A stretch of 9,899 nt of DNA from Thermovenabulum sp049723235. GTDB lineage: Bacteria > Bacillota > Thermosediminibacteria > Thermosediminibacterales > Thermosediminibacteraceae. Both the position numbers and the translations under genes were made by a program. The notes below the pieces were generated by a model. It was not told the origin of the DNA, searched no databases, and saw only the letters and a program-made list of their open reading frames with translations. Numbering within the stretch: the first letter of the stretch is position 1; each line of letters opens with the position of its first letter. Positions 1-8,199 of this stretch are shown here, piece after piece. The stretch is from NCBI RefSeq assembly GCF_049723235.1, contig NZ_JBNARB010000034.1, forward strand, positions 1 through 9,899. The letters are read 5' to 3'.

Positions 1-65
1 ATTGTCAAAGAACAGAAATAAGTAGATTCTAAAAATGAGTTTCTACACTAAAATCTTAAAATAAA
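1..65. other. Downstream edge of the cluster
   Basis: Sixty-five bases follow the brxL stop. They hold no ORF. A weak inverted repeat (GTAGA at 22-26 with TCTAC at 42-46, separated by 15 bases) is present, but the stem is short and no clean U-run follows on the minus strand, so it is not called as a terminator. Confidence 0.4.
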
Positions 66-1517
66 TTATTTTAAAGTAATTTCTGGAATTGCATCATTAT
101 ATTCTTTATCCAAAATATGTAACTGTTTTTTAATAATCCCCCTCATTTCCATAGCAGGTTTAAGACATAGGATCATAAATTCTTCTTTATCCAAATCATT
201 AATATTTTTTATATGTGGGAAAAATAATTTTAAAAATCCAGTGCAAATACGTTTAATAGCATTTACATCTCTTGTATCAGCTGATCTTGGAATATTTAAT
301 ATTTCATCAACAATTTGAGGATAAATTATATCACTTCTAATAGCATGCATTATTTCTGAAAAATATTCTACATTTAGCGCCCATCCTTCAGCTTTCATCT
401 CTTCTCTCATACGTGGTAAATCCCAACCCTTTATAAATCCGTGAAATCGATCAATTAAAGCAGATTCTTGAAAAGCAATCGGTAGCTCTGTAAACATATT
501 TATATTTTCACTCATCTTATCTTCTAAAATATTACCCATTAAAACTAAACCTGCATCTCCAGATCCTCTATAATCCCCTACTCTATATTCCCCAGATTCT
601 AAATATCCTTTTAAGGCTCCTCTTATCTCATCAATATCAGGAAAACTTATTGTTTGTATTTCATCAAGTGCCACATAATCATATCTACTAAAAAGACCTG
701 GTGTTTTTCGGTTCAAATCATAAAATAGGCGAGCTCTACTTATACTTCCACCACTTACCAACCAGCCATACTTTGATATTTGAGACATCAAATAAGATTT
801 TCCCGTACCTTTTGGGGCTAATTCTATTATGTTTATTCTTTTTTCAACAAAGGGCAATAATCTACTTAAGAAAGTAATTTTCTGTTTTAAATCTAAAAAT
901 CCTAAAGGATTATAGTCTACTGCCAGCAAAAGGATATCTACCCATTCTTCAGTTGTAAACTCTTTTCTAGCCTCGGTATAATAATCCAAATCTATCTTAT
1001 ATGGTTTAAACGGCTTAAAATCAGTAATATATATTGCTCCATTACCTTCTCTACCATTTATCCCTATTGGACTCCATTCACACTCAATTACTCCCCATGT
1101 TTCATTATTTGATAGCAATTCTTCTTTATAAGTTTTTAATACATAAGATTTAACAATCGCTTCATATTTTCTTGTAGGAAAACCTAAATCAGGTAAATAA
1201 AATAAACCTTCTCCAGTTTGAACATCAAGTTCAACTCTTACCTTTGCTAAAAATCTGACTCTTTCTCCTTCTTTAATCATATTGCTTTTTAATAATTCCC
1301 AATCTTTTTTTGAAGGTAGATTTTTGCTTATATAATTTTTTACCTCTTCTATATCAATTTTACCAGTTTCATCAGAAAATTTCATAATAATCCAATCTCT
1401 TAAATATGACGGAATACTTAATGATTTAAAAAAATCATTTTGCGATGGATTTTTATATACAGTAACATTTTGAAAAATAGATCTCATTTTAACTTGTAAT
1501 TCATAATTAATAGCCAT
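66..1517 (-). CDS. brxL: BrxL-like AAA+ ATPase lacking the Lon-like C-terminal domain
   Basis: The 483-residue protein matches the N-terminal and AAA+ parts of BrxL (Lon-related BREX protein). Residues 1-190 form the family-specific N-terminal region, including EGERVRFLAKVRVELDVQTG and LPDLGFPTRKYEAIV. The ATPase core shows Walker A APKGTGKS (234-241), Walker B YVALDE (281-286), a sensor-1-like VLMGN (325-329) and an arginine-finger candidate in SALIDRFHG (R357). Type 1 BrxL is around 680 residues and carries a Lon-protease-like domain after the ATPase; here the chain ends shortly after a helical lid, and no continuation is readable downstream of the TAA. BrxL of type 1 forms ring complexes on DNA and is linked to the phage-blocking step; the same role here is inferred. 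The start is the ATG at 1515-1517, with GAGGTGA six bases upstream. It is the last gene of the cluster. The short form may be normal for type 4 or a truncation. Confidence 0.85.
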   Translation of the reverse strand: MAINYELQVKMRSIFQNVTVYKNPSQNDFFKSLSIPSYLRDWIIMKFSDETGKIDIEEVKNYISKNLPSKKDWELLKSNMIKEGERVRFLAKVRVELDVQTGEGLFYLPDLGFPTRKYEAIVKSYVLKTYKEELLSNNETWGVIECEWSPIGINGREGNGAIYITDFKPFKPYKIDLDYYTEARKEFTTEEWVDILLLAVDYNPLGFLDLKQKITFLSRLLPFVEKRINIIELAPKGTGKSYLMSQISKYGWLVSGGSISRARLFYDLNRKTPGLFSRYDYVALDEIQTISFPDIDEIRGALKGYLESGEYRVGDYRGSGDAGLVLMGNILEDKMSENINMFTELPIAFQESALIDRFHGFIKGWDLPRMREEMKAEGWALNVEYFSEIMHAIRSDIIYPQIVDEILNIPRSADTRDVNAIKRICTGFLKLFFPHIKNINDLDKEEFMILCLKPAMEMRGIIKKQLHILDKEYNDAIPEITLK

Positions 1518-1523
1518 ATATAA

Positions 1524-1530
1524 TCACCTC
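1524..1530 (-). promoter_or_regulatory. Ribosome binding site of brxL overlapping the pglZ stop
   Basis: GAGGTGA lies six bases upstream of the brxL ATG. The pglZ TGA stop overlaps its first two bases (TGAGGTGA), so a ribosome ending pglZ is positioned on the brxL start signal, which favours translational coupling. Confidence 0.75.
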
Positions 1531-3823
1531 AAATTCCTAAATCTTCTTCTATTATTCCTTTTACTAAGTCAAATTTTAACTGTCCTATTTTAGACTTATT
1601 AACATATAAAGTGCCTTCATACTTTCCTGCCTCAAAATTATTAATATTAAAAATCCAAATATATCCATCTTTTGTATATCCTTTAATTAATTCTCCTAAA
1701 ATCTTTAATTCTAAATTATTGACATGATTATTTAATTTAATCATTAGGCTACCTTCATTTTTATGATTAAGTTTTACTTTATCGGAAATTAACTGGTATT
1801 CTATTTTCATTTCTAATTTTTTACTATTATCTTTCTTGCTAAAAACTAATACAGGCACTAAGAATTCTTCAGGTGATGCTCCACCATGAACTTCTCCTGA
1901 TATGCTACCACTAGTTTTAAACTTAGAGTGATCAAGTAATATTATTTTATTATTATAAATAATCCAAGAATCATTTTTTTCAAAATTAGTTTCTTCAACT
2001 ATTTCAGCAAATCTTCCAGGAGGTTTTACTTCGCTTCCTTTTGGTATATTTATTTTTATATCTTCAGTTCCTGCAAATCTTGTTAATCCATGATCAGAAG
2101 TAACTACTACTAAATCATAATTAGATATTAATGTTATAATATTTTCAGAAATTTCCTTAATTGCATTTATAAATTTTATAAAAGATTTCGGAAATTCATA
2201 AGTATAATGATGCGCAATATCGTCCAAACTTCTCTCTACTTTCTCATCATCCTTCCACTCTTGATTTACTTCAGTAATTGTAGGTAAACAGCTTTTTGCC
2301 AAAAAAATTTCACTTCTACAATCGCATCTACTTTCTATAAGTTTTATAAGTAAACTAATCCATTCTACTCCCATTGCATCTATCCAAAATATCTTTGCTC
2401 CCATTTTCCTATATTTTTCTATTAATTCATATCGCGAATGATATTTCCATAAGATTTTTTCGTAAGCCCATTTTTTTATTAAATTTTTTAAATTCTCATC
2501 AGCTTTGTCCTTTATGCGACAATATTTATAATTATAGAAATATTCATCCGCGAAATCATCTCCCATATTTATTTGCTCTAAATACCAAATAAGTTCGGGA
2601 TATAATATTTCTATTAATTTATACCATTCATTTTTAAGGTTTAAATAATTTTTATTTAATAATATCTCTCTCAAATTATTAATAATTTCTTCTTTTTCTT
2701 TTTCTGTTATATCTGTTAACACTGATATTTTTTCAATGGGATCATTTAATTTATTATAATAATCCCAGAAAATATTTGGTAAAAAAGTTACATTTAATTT
2801 TTTTAATAGTTCTTTTCTTTCTTTTATTATTTTTATTGACTTTTCAGATTTAGAAATATTAAATATAGTCATTACTACATCAAAATAAAAATTGTTAAAT
2901 TCCTTGTTTATCTTATTAACATAATTTAAATAAGTTCCTTTTAGACTTCTAATTTTATTCCATAACCATAACAACCAACGTTCATTTTGGTTAAATTCTT
3001 TCCATAATGAAAAAAGCAAATTTTCATCATAGTCTGCAATTTTTAATAATCTTGCTGCCAATATGTCTAAATTATCATCTTCTTTAATGTTTTCAGCAAG
3101 CCAATCCCACTCTTTCTCAGTTCCCCACGTTTTTTCTAGATTTTCGAGTTTTAAATTATTTTTTATATAGTCATAACTAGAATTAAAAATATATAAATGA
3201 AAATACTTATTATTTTGCTCAGCCTTTAAATACGGTGCAAATTGTGTAGTAAGCCAAATATTTTCTTCTGATTTTTCTTCCCATAATTGCAAATAATTTT
3301 TTATACCTTGTACACATTGATAGTCTTTTATCTTTTTACTAAACGGAGCTATTATTACCTTCGTTTCTCCTTCTCCGCTTAAATAATATATTTCGGGTAG
3401 TTCTTTTGCTCTATATCTACCAATATTATTTATTTTATTAAAGAAAAAATCATCTGCACCTAAAATAGGTATATAAATTCTACGAACTTTATTTGAAGGC
3501 CATTCAGCAATAGTATGGAAAAAATAACTTTTAGAATCTAATCGTAGATATTCTCCCACAGGTATTAATAATATTTTCTTAGTAACGTTAGATTCATTTT
3601 TTAATTTTTCTTCAAGCAAGGTTATATCAGGAAATAAATCCTGATCATAACAAAATTCTGATAATTTTATTGTCTTATCTACTTCATATTTCATTTTGAA
3701 CAAGAATTCTTCCCATGTTTTTGAACCATTTATTAAAATAAATCTACTTGCAAATCTTTCCCCTTTTTTATATTCTTCTCTCAAACTTGTTATTAAGTCT
3801 TCAACAGATGTAAAAAAAAGCAC
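1529..3823 (-). CDS. pglZ: PglZ-domain protein (alkaline phosphatase superfamily) of BREX
   Basis: The product is a 764-residue cytoplasmic protein. The PglZ domain is recognisable in the second half. It has an FWIDAMGVEW strand with metal-ligand candidate D482, a LPTIT segment near residues 513-517 that may hold the Thr nucleophile, VVVTSDHG with D577 and H578, and EVHGGASPEE with H646. These are the metal-binding positions of alkaline-phosphatase/phosphoglycerate-mutase-type enzymes, and all appear intact. The first ~450 residues are helical and variable, as in other PglZ proteins, and the last ~100 residues look beta-rich. PglZ is the signature gene of every BREX type; a phosphatase or nuclease activity is likely but its substrate in type 4 is not known to me. 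Translation starts at GTG 3821-3823, preceded by AAAGGGGGG with a seven-base spacer; the next in-frame Met is residue 44. Its TGA stop forms part of the brxL ribosome binding site, so pglZ and brxL are probably co-translated. Confidence 0.9.
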   Translation of the reverse strand: MLFFTSVEDLITSLREEYKKGERFASRFILINGSKTWEEFLFKMKYEVDKTIKLSEFCYDQDLFPDITLLEEKLKNESNVTKKILLIPVGEYLRLDSKSYFFHTIAEWPSNKVRRIYIPILGADDFFFNKINNIGRYRAKELPEIYYLSGEGETKVIIAPFSKKIKDYQCVQGIKNYLQLWEEKSEENIWLTTQFAPYLKAEQNNKYFHLYIFNSSYDYIKNNLKLENLEKTWGTEKEWDWLAENIKEDDNLDILAARLLKIADYDENLLFSLWKEFNQNERWLLWLWNKIRSLKGTYLNYVNKINKEFNNFYFDVVMTIFNISKSEKSIKIIKERKELLKKLNVTFLPNIFWDYYNKLNDPIEKISVLTDITEKEKEEIINNLREILLNKNYLNLKNEWYKLIEILYPELIWYLEQINMGDDFADEYFYNYKYCRIKDKADENLKNLIKKWAYEKILWKYHSRYELIEKYRKMGAKIFWIDAMGVEWISLLIKLIESRCDCRSEIFLAKSCLPTITEVNQEWKDDEKVERSLDDIAHHYTYEFPKSFIKFINAIKEISENIITLISNYDLVVVTSDHGLTRFAGTEDIKINIPKGSEVKPPGRFAEIVEETNFEKNDSWIIYNNKIILLDHSKFKTSGSISGEVHGGASPEEFLVPVLVFSKKDNSKKLEMKIEYQLISDKVKLNHKNEGSLMIKLNNHVNNLELKILGELIKGYTKDGYIWIFNINNFEAGKYEGTLYVNKSKIGQLKFDLVKGIIEEDLGI

Positions 3824-3830
3824 AGATAGA

Positions 3831-3839
3831 CCCCCCTTT
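3831..3839 (-). promoter_or_regulatory. Ribosome binding site of pglZ (GTG start)
   Basis: AAAGGGGGG, with a run of six G in otherwise AT-rich DNA, precedes the GTG start of pglZ by seven bases. It supports the GTG, as no ATG or TTG in the same frame is better placed. It lies in the 27-nt gap after the brxC stop. Confidence 0.7.
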
Positions 3840-3850
3840 GATAATAATAA

Positions 3851-6800
3851 TTAACTATTCTCAAAAATTGATAATAATTTAATTCCAAGCAGAGGGTCAT
3901 TAGATATTGATTCAATAACAAATTTCTTCATTCTTTCCGGATTCATATTTTCGATAGCTTTTAATGCACGATTATAAGCAATGTCTTTATAATTTAATTT
4001 TATCCATTCAATAACAAGTTCTTGTACCTTACTTACATTTAGAGTCCAAATTTTAATATTGCTACCTAATTTGCCATAAATATATTCATGTATTTTTCTC
4101 TCATAACCCTTCAAAATATTAATATATTCTTTAGCTACAACTTCCATGAATTTCTGAAAAATAAAATTATCATTTTTTAACATTTCAAATTCTTTACTAT
4201 GTTGTTTTAAAAAATCTATCATTTTAATAATTTCACTTTCAGGTAAAAGATTTATTTTGTCGTATTTTTCAATGAAATCAAAATATTGAGCATCAAACAT
4301 CCAATAGATCGGCATACGTTTTTCTTCTGCCCATTTATCAGGTGAATTTGCCCCTGTTATGTTGTAAAAAAGATTGTTCAACTCAATAATTCTTTTTTGC
4401 TTTGAAAGCAGAGATAAAGTTTTTAATAAATTATCTTTAATATCATATTCTTGATAATTCACCATATCTTGTAGTTTTCCATATAATTCTTTAGCTCCAT
4501 CATCGTCTAAATCTTGCCCAGAATATTTTTTTACTAAAATTTTCGTTATTTTTATTGTGTCATTAATAATTTGTTTGATTTCACTGCAATATTTTATTAT
4601 CTTATCAGAAAGATTCTCTTTTTTATAATATTCTATATCAACATAAAATAATTTATATAAATAATCAAATATTTGAATTATATCATGATCTTGCCCTTCT
4701 TTATATACCCATAAAGGATATTTACTCTTATACCATTCATTTTTAAAATAAACATTTATCTCTTCAATGCTTTTCATTTTCCGTTCTAATAATATTGATA
4801 AAGCATCAATTACCTCTAATTCATTAACAATATCAGCTAATACTTTATCAACCTCTTCTTCTCTCCATAAATAAACTTCTTTTTTCAAAAAACCTTTAAT
4901 TCGTTCTATAATATTTGACAAAGCTATATTTAACTTATTTTTAATTTGTAATAGTTTGGGTGATTTGATATTTAAATATTCCCTAAAACCACTTTCCAAA
5001 ACATCGTACTTAATCAAACTCGAAAGTTCATTGTCGCATTTTTTCAAAAGCTCTACAATATTTTTCATTTCATCATCAGATAACTCTTCTTTATCAAAAC
5101 TTAATATTTCATTAATAGCTCTTATTGATTCTATTAGATATTCTGCTTTAAATATACGAACTTTACTTAAATCCTTAATATAATATCCTATTGTCCATAA
5201 AGGTAATTTAAGATTATTTATTACATTTCTTATTTGTTTTCTCGTCTCTTCGGGATACGTGCTTTGTTCATTAGTAAGATTGAATATCCTCTGCATTATT
5301 TTGCAAAAATTTTCGCCTTCCTTTGAAATTTTTCTGATTGAATATAAATACGAATTTTTACTATTCTTCGTGACATTTTCTATTAATTCCGCTAATTTAT
5401 CTGGATTTAATGGCCTTGAATTTACTCCATCCCAATAATAATATCCTTGTGAATATTCTCTAAGTAATAAAGAAAAAATTACTATACCAATTGGGCAGGG
5501 CATAAGACCAAAGGGTGGATTTTGAAGTTCTTCCCATATTTGTTTAATACTGACATTATTATTTGTTTCAAAAAATTCATTTACTTTTATTTTCATTTTA
5601 ACAATAGGATGCTCCGAATTTTGATCAATTTTAATTTCATCCCATAAACTATTTTTTATTAACTCATCGACAATATCTTTATACGGACTTTGAATTTTTT
5701 TTGAAATATTCAAACCAATTTCCGCTCCAGCTTTTCCAAAAGATGTATTATACAATGTCGATACTTTGCTAATTTTTTCCGGGCAATACGGAAAAATATC
5801 TAACACAATTTCTTCAAGAAAATTTGTTATCGAATCACATCCTGATAATTCTCTTTGTTTACCTTGAAAGAAAGCAAATATTCTGTTCCTTCGTAAATCT
5901 TCCATCCATTCATTTTCAATGTTCTCTACTTTATTTTTAAAATATCTCATATTGTTAGAATCCTTTATTTGTTCATAATACCATGTATGTGCTATATAAT
6001 TAATCCAGTCATTGTATCTTTTCTCTCCAAAAGCTGCTTGACTTATTAGTATACAACAATTTTTACTTTTACTTGTTAATTCTAAAGCAATTTCTTCTAA
6101 CCCAAATAAATCACTATCGTTTAAAGCAACTACTAATATTGTTAAAATTTCATAAGGTTCTAATTCTTCGCGTAAAATATTTTCTTTTTTTGATCTTATA
6201 TCTTTTGCTGAAGTTATTTTTATATAATGACGAAGTTTAGAAGCCCCTTGTAATGAAATTAAATCTTCTATTTTTCTTGCTAATTTTGCATCACTTTTTT
6301 TAGAATCTACCATTTTATTAAATTCATAGTTCATACTTGCTTGTTGTTTTAATTGATCTAATTTTTTACGATCCATTATAGTCGTAGGAATAATATATTC
6401 AACATCATTTCCAATAGCTAATGCATGCATAATCTCTTTATTGCAAATATCTTCTGCGATTTTTTCGACTTTATTGTATAACTCTGTACCCATAAACATT
6501 CTTTTAATAACAGATAAGTTTTGCTTAAATAATGGCTCTGTCCCTTGAAGCTTGCGATTCATTATGGAAAGCAACATCATTACTCGAAAAACCCTTAATT
6601 CTTCTTCACTTTGTAATTTATCTTTATTATAGTTAAAATGAGTAATGATATCATTAATATTTTCTACATCTTTTAGATTATCATCATTTTCGAAAAAGTA
6701 TTGCCAAATATAATCTGGTGTAAGCCAATACCAATCATTTTCGGGATATTTTGATATAAACCATTGAAATGATCCTATTATATTAGTCTTTAAAAATTGA

Positions 6801-7999
6801 AAAAAAGTCCTCTGACTTGAGCTGAATAATGATGAGATTGTTGATAACAAATAAGCAGAATAAGGATGTATGGGTGTGAGCATTCTCAGTTCTTCTTTTT
6901 TTATAGTTGCTCCCTGAGAACCCTGCATTAAATTTATTTGAAGAACAGCAAGATCTACTTTGTTCCAAAGTGTATCCCTTTTTGCTTCCCATTCAATTCT
7001 ATTTTCATCTTTTATTTCAATGGCATTAGAAATCAATTTATAAGCAGTAACTACATTCATATTTAATTCGCAAGAATGAAATCTATCCTCAAGTTTCTTT
7101 TGAGTTTCTTCATCAATTCTTGTAAATTGTTTTAACGATCTATGGGTTATTAAAAATAAATAAAAAGGCATTTCTCCTGTAGCATGAGCTAATTCTTGAA
7201 GAGGAGTAACTGCAGAGTTATAAATAAAATATTCTGTAAATTCATCCCAAATAAAAATTAATCCACCAAGATTATTTAATTCAATTATTTCTTTTATCCA
7301 TGCCTTTACTACGTCCGGGGAATCAAAAACAGTTATGCCTTCATGCTCAAAAACTTTTGCTATATTCTCTGCAATTAATGTGTCACCATTTATTAATTTT
7401 TCAACTACCTGTTCCATAGAAGCAAAAGAATTAAAATATTCATATTTATATTTTTCAAAAATGTTTTGTAAATTTAATACACTATCTTTTTCCGTCAATT
7501 TTTTTATAAGTTGATCTATAATACTTCTTTCCCCTAAATATTTAAGTCCTTCATTTTTTAGTTTATTTTTAATTGCCTGTTGCAATTCAATCATCAATCT
7601 ACGATTTGAATTTATATGACCCATTACATCAAGAGCAGAACGATATACTACTAAAAATCTTTTGTTTTCTCTTAAAGCTTTAAACCTTTCCCACAAATCT
7701 TTTATATTTTCATATTTCTTAAAATATGCTTCTATTTCCTCTAATGGATCTTCCAATAAATGTTTAATAACAAAAGAAGCGTAAGTTTTACCAGTACCAT
7801 ATGTACCAGTGAGCCAAATAGATTTACAATCTTTGTTATTTGATCTTTCTAAAGCTATTAATACTTTGTTTAACAAATTTTTCATGCTGTCATGAGGAAT
7901 AAAAAACTTCCAATTATTTTTATTTACTCTATCTTTTTCTTCACTGAACACCGGTATAAAATCTTCACTTATAGAAATAAAGTTATTATATCTCCACAT
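3851..7999 (-). CDS. brxC: BrxC/PglY-like P-loop ATPase of BREX
   Basis: This is a very large cytoplasmic protein of 1382 residues, within the usual BrxC length range. The N-terminus (RYNNFISISEDFIPVFSEE, then NNWKFFIPHDSM) is typical of BrxC proteins. The ATPase core shows Walker A GTYGTGKT at about residues 65-72, Walker B IFIWDE at about 248-253, a sensor-like FLITHRS at about 282-288 and an EDRF arginine at about 306. The remaining ~1000 residues are Lys/Asn/Ile-rich, look largely helical and contain no motif I recognise. BrxC is an essential ATPase of all BREX loci; its exact role is not settled. The ATG at 7997-7999 is chosen because AGAGGTG sits six bases upstream. The alternative GTG three codons earlier (8006-8008) lies inside that Shine-Dalgarno sequence, so it is unlikely to be used. 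pglZ follows after 27 nt. No frameshift or internal stop is present. Confidence 0.88.
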   Translation of the reverse strand: MWRYNNFISISEDFIPVFSEEKDRVNKNNWKFFIPHDSMKNLLNKVLIALERSNNKDCKSIWLTGTYGTGKTYASFVIKHLLEDPLEEIEAYFKKYENIKDLWERFKALRENKRFLVVYRSALDVMGHINSNRRLMIELQQAIKNKLKNEGLKYLGERSIIDQLIKKLTEKDSVLNLQNIFEKYKYEYFNSFASMEQVVEKLINGDTLIAENIAKVFEHEGITVFDSPDVVKAWIKEIIELNNLGGLIFIWDEFTEYFIYNSAVTPLQELAHATGEMPFYLFLITHRSLKQFTRIDEETQKKLEDRFHSCELNMNVVTAYKLISNAIEIKDENRIEWEAKRDTLWNKVDLAVLQINLMQGSQGATIKKEELRMLTPIHPYSAYLLSTISSLFSSSQRTFFQFLKTNIIGSFQWFISKYPENDWYWLTPDYIWQYFFENDDNLKDVENINDIITHFNYNKDKLQSEEELRVFRVMMLLSIMNRKLQGTEPLFKQNLSVIKRMFMGTELYNKVEKIAEDICNKEIMHALAIGNDVEYIIPTTIMDRKKLDQLKQQASMNYEFNKMVDSKKSDAKLARKIEDLISLQGASKLRHYIKITSAKDIRSKKENILREELEPYEILTILVVALNDSDLFGLEEIALELTSKSKNCCILISQAAFGEKRYNDWINYIAHTWYYEQIKDSNNMRYFKNKVENIENEWMEDLRRNRIFAFFQGKQRELSGCDSITNFLEEIVLDIFPYCPEKISKVSTLYNTSFGKAGAEIGLNISKKIQSPYKDIVDELIKNSLWDEIKIDQNSEHPIVKMKIKVNEFFETNNNVSIKQIWEELQNPPFGLMPCPIGIVIFSLLLREYSQGYYYWDGVNSRPLNPDKLAELIENVTKNSKNSYLYSIRKISKEGENFCKIMQRIFNLTNEQSTYPEETRKQIRNVINNLKLPLWTIGYYIKDLSKVRIFKAEYLIESIRAINEILSFDKEELSDDEMKNIVELLKKCDNELSSLIKYDVLESGFREYLNIKSPKLLQIKNKLNIALSNIIERIKGFLKKEVYLWREEEVDKVLADIVNELEVIDALSILLERKMKSIEEINVYFKNEWYKSKYPLWVYKEGQDHDIIQIFDYLYKLFYVDIEYYKKENLSDKIIKYCSEIKQIINDTIKITKILVKKYSGQDLDDDGAKELYGKLQDMVNYQEYDIKDNLLKTLSLLSKQKRIIELNNLFYNITGANSPDKWAEEKRMPIYWMFDAQYFDFIEKYDKINLLPESEIIKMIDFLKQHSKEFEMLKNDNFIFQKFMEVVAKEYINILKGYERKIHEYIYGKLGSNIKIWTLNVSKVQELVIEWIKLNYKDIAYNRALKAIENMNPERMKKFVIESISNDPLLGIKLLSIFENS

Positions 8000-8199
8000 T
8001 GCTCCCACCTCTCTAAATCAATTTTTATTGTTACTCCATTTTCATCAACATTAAAAAAATTATTATTAATTAATATTACTACCAAATGTTATCCTTGAAA
8101 ATGTAAAATCTTCTTTCTACTATAATCTTTTATTTCTTATTCACATTTATAATTTTTTTTAAAAAAGTCTAACCATTCTTTAGATAGATGTTAATCGAA
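8000..8199 (-). other. 200-nt gap between brxP and brxC with possible small-gene remnants
   Basis: This is the only sizeable gap inside the cluster. No intact ORF of reasonable length fills it on the minus strand. The frame that continues from brxP past its stop reads as protein-like stretches broken by stops: SKEWLDFFKKNYKCE (about 8134-8178), then EIKDYSRKKILHFQG, then VDENGVTIKIDLERWE just before brxC. The last piece follows a possible TTG start preceded by CAAGGA. No convincing sigma-70 promoter or terminator is visible, although the region is so AT-rich that weak -10-like boxes occur by chance. It may be a decayed small gene, an eroded tail of brxP, or a plain leader for brxC. Confidence 0.4.
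8006..8012 (-). promoter_or_regulatory. Ribosome binding site deciding the brxC start
   Basis: AGAGGTG stands six bases upstream of the ATG at 7997-7999. The in-frame GTG at 8006-8008 is the 3' part of this same motif and therefore cannot use it, which argues for the shorter product starting MWRYNNF. Confidence 0.75.

Noticed and set aside
22..46. Possible rho-independent terminator after brxL
   Set aside because: Only five continuous pairs, AT-rich, and no clear run of U after the stem on the minus strand.
2374..2592. Plus-strand ORF of 72 codons inside pglZ
   Set aside because: It lies antisense within the PglZ coding region, has no recognisable domain, and the frame opposite it is strongly conserved.
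2619..2637. A 19-base stretch also found at 4728-4746
   Set aside because: Both copies encode the same KNEWYK-type residues in pglZ and brxC; one short match in AT-rich coding DNA is most likely chance.
4956..5183. Plus-strand ORF of 75 codons inside brxC
   Set aside because: Antisense shadow of brxC with low-complexity Ser/Leu/Ile content and no homology I recognise.
6783..6992. Minus-strand ORF of 69 codons in another frame of brxC
   Set aside because: Fully contained in brxC in a different frame, with no recognisable domain; an intact, conserved frame covers it.
7892..8098. Plus-strand ORF of 68 codons across the brxC start
   Set aside because: It overlaps the conserved N-terminus of brxC on the opposite strand and has no recognisable domain.
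8117..8165. Weak promoter-like boxes (TATAAA and TATAGT) upstream of brxC
   Set aside because: Such boxes are expected by chance in this composition, and no good -35 element sits at the proper distance.
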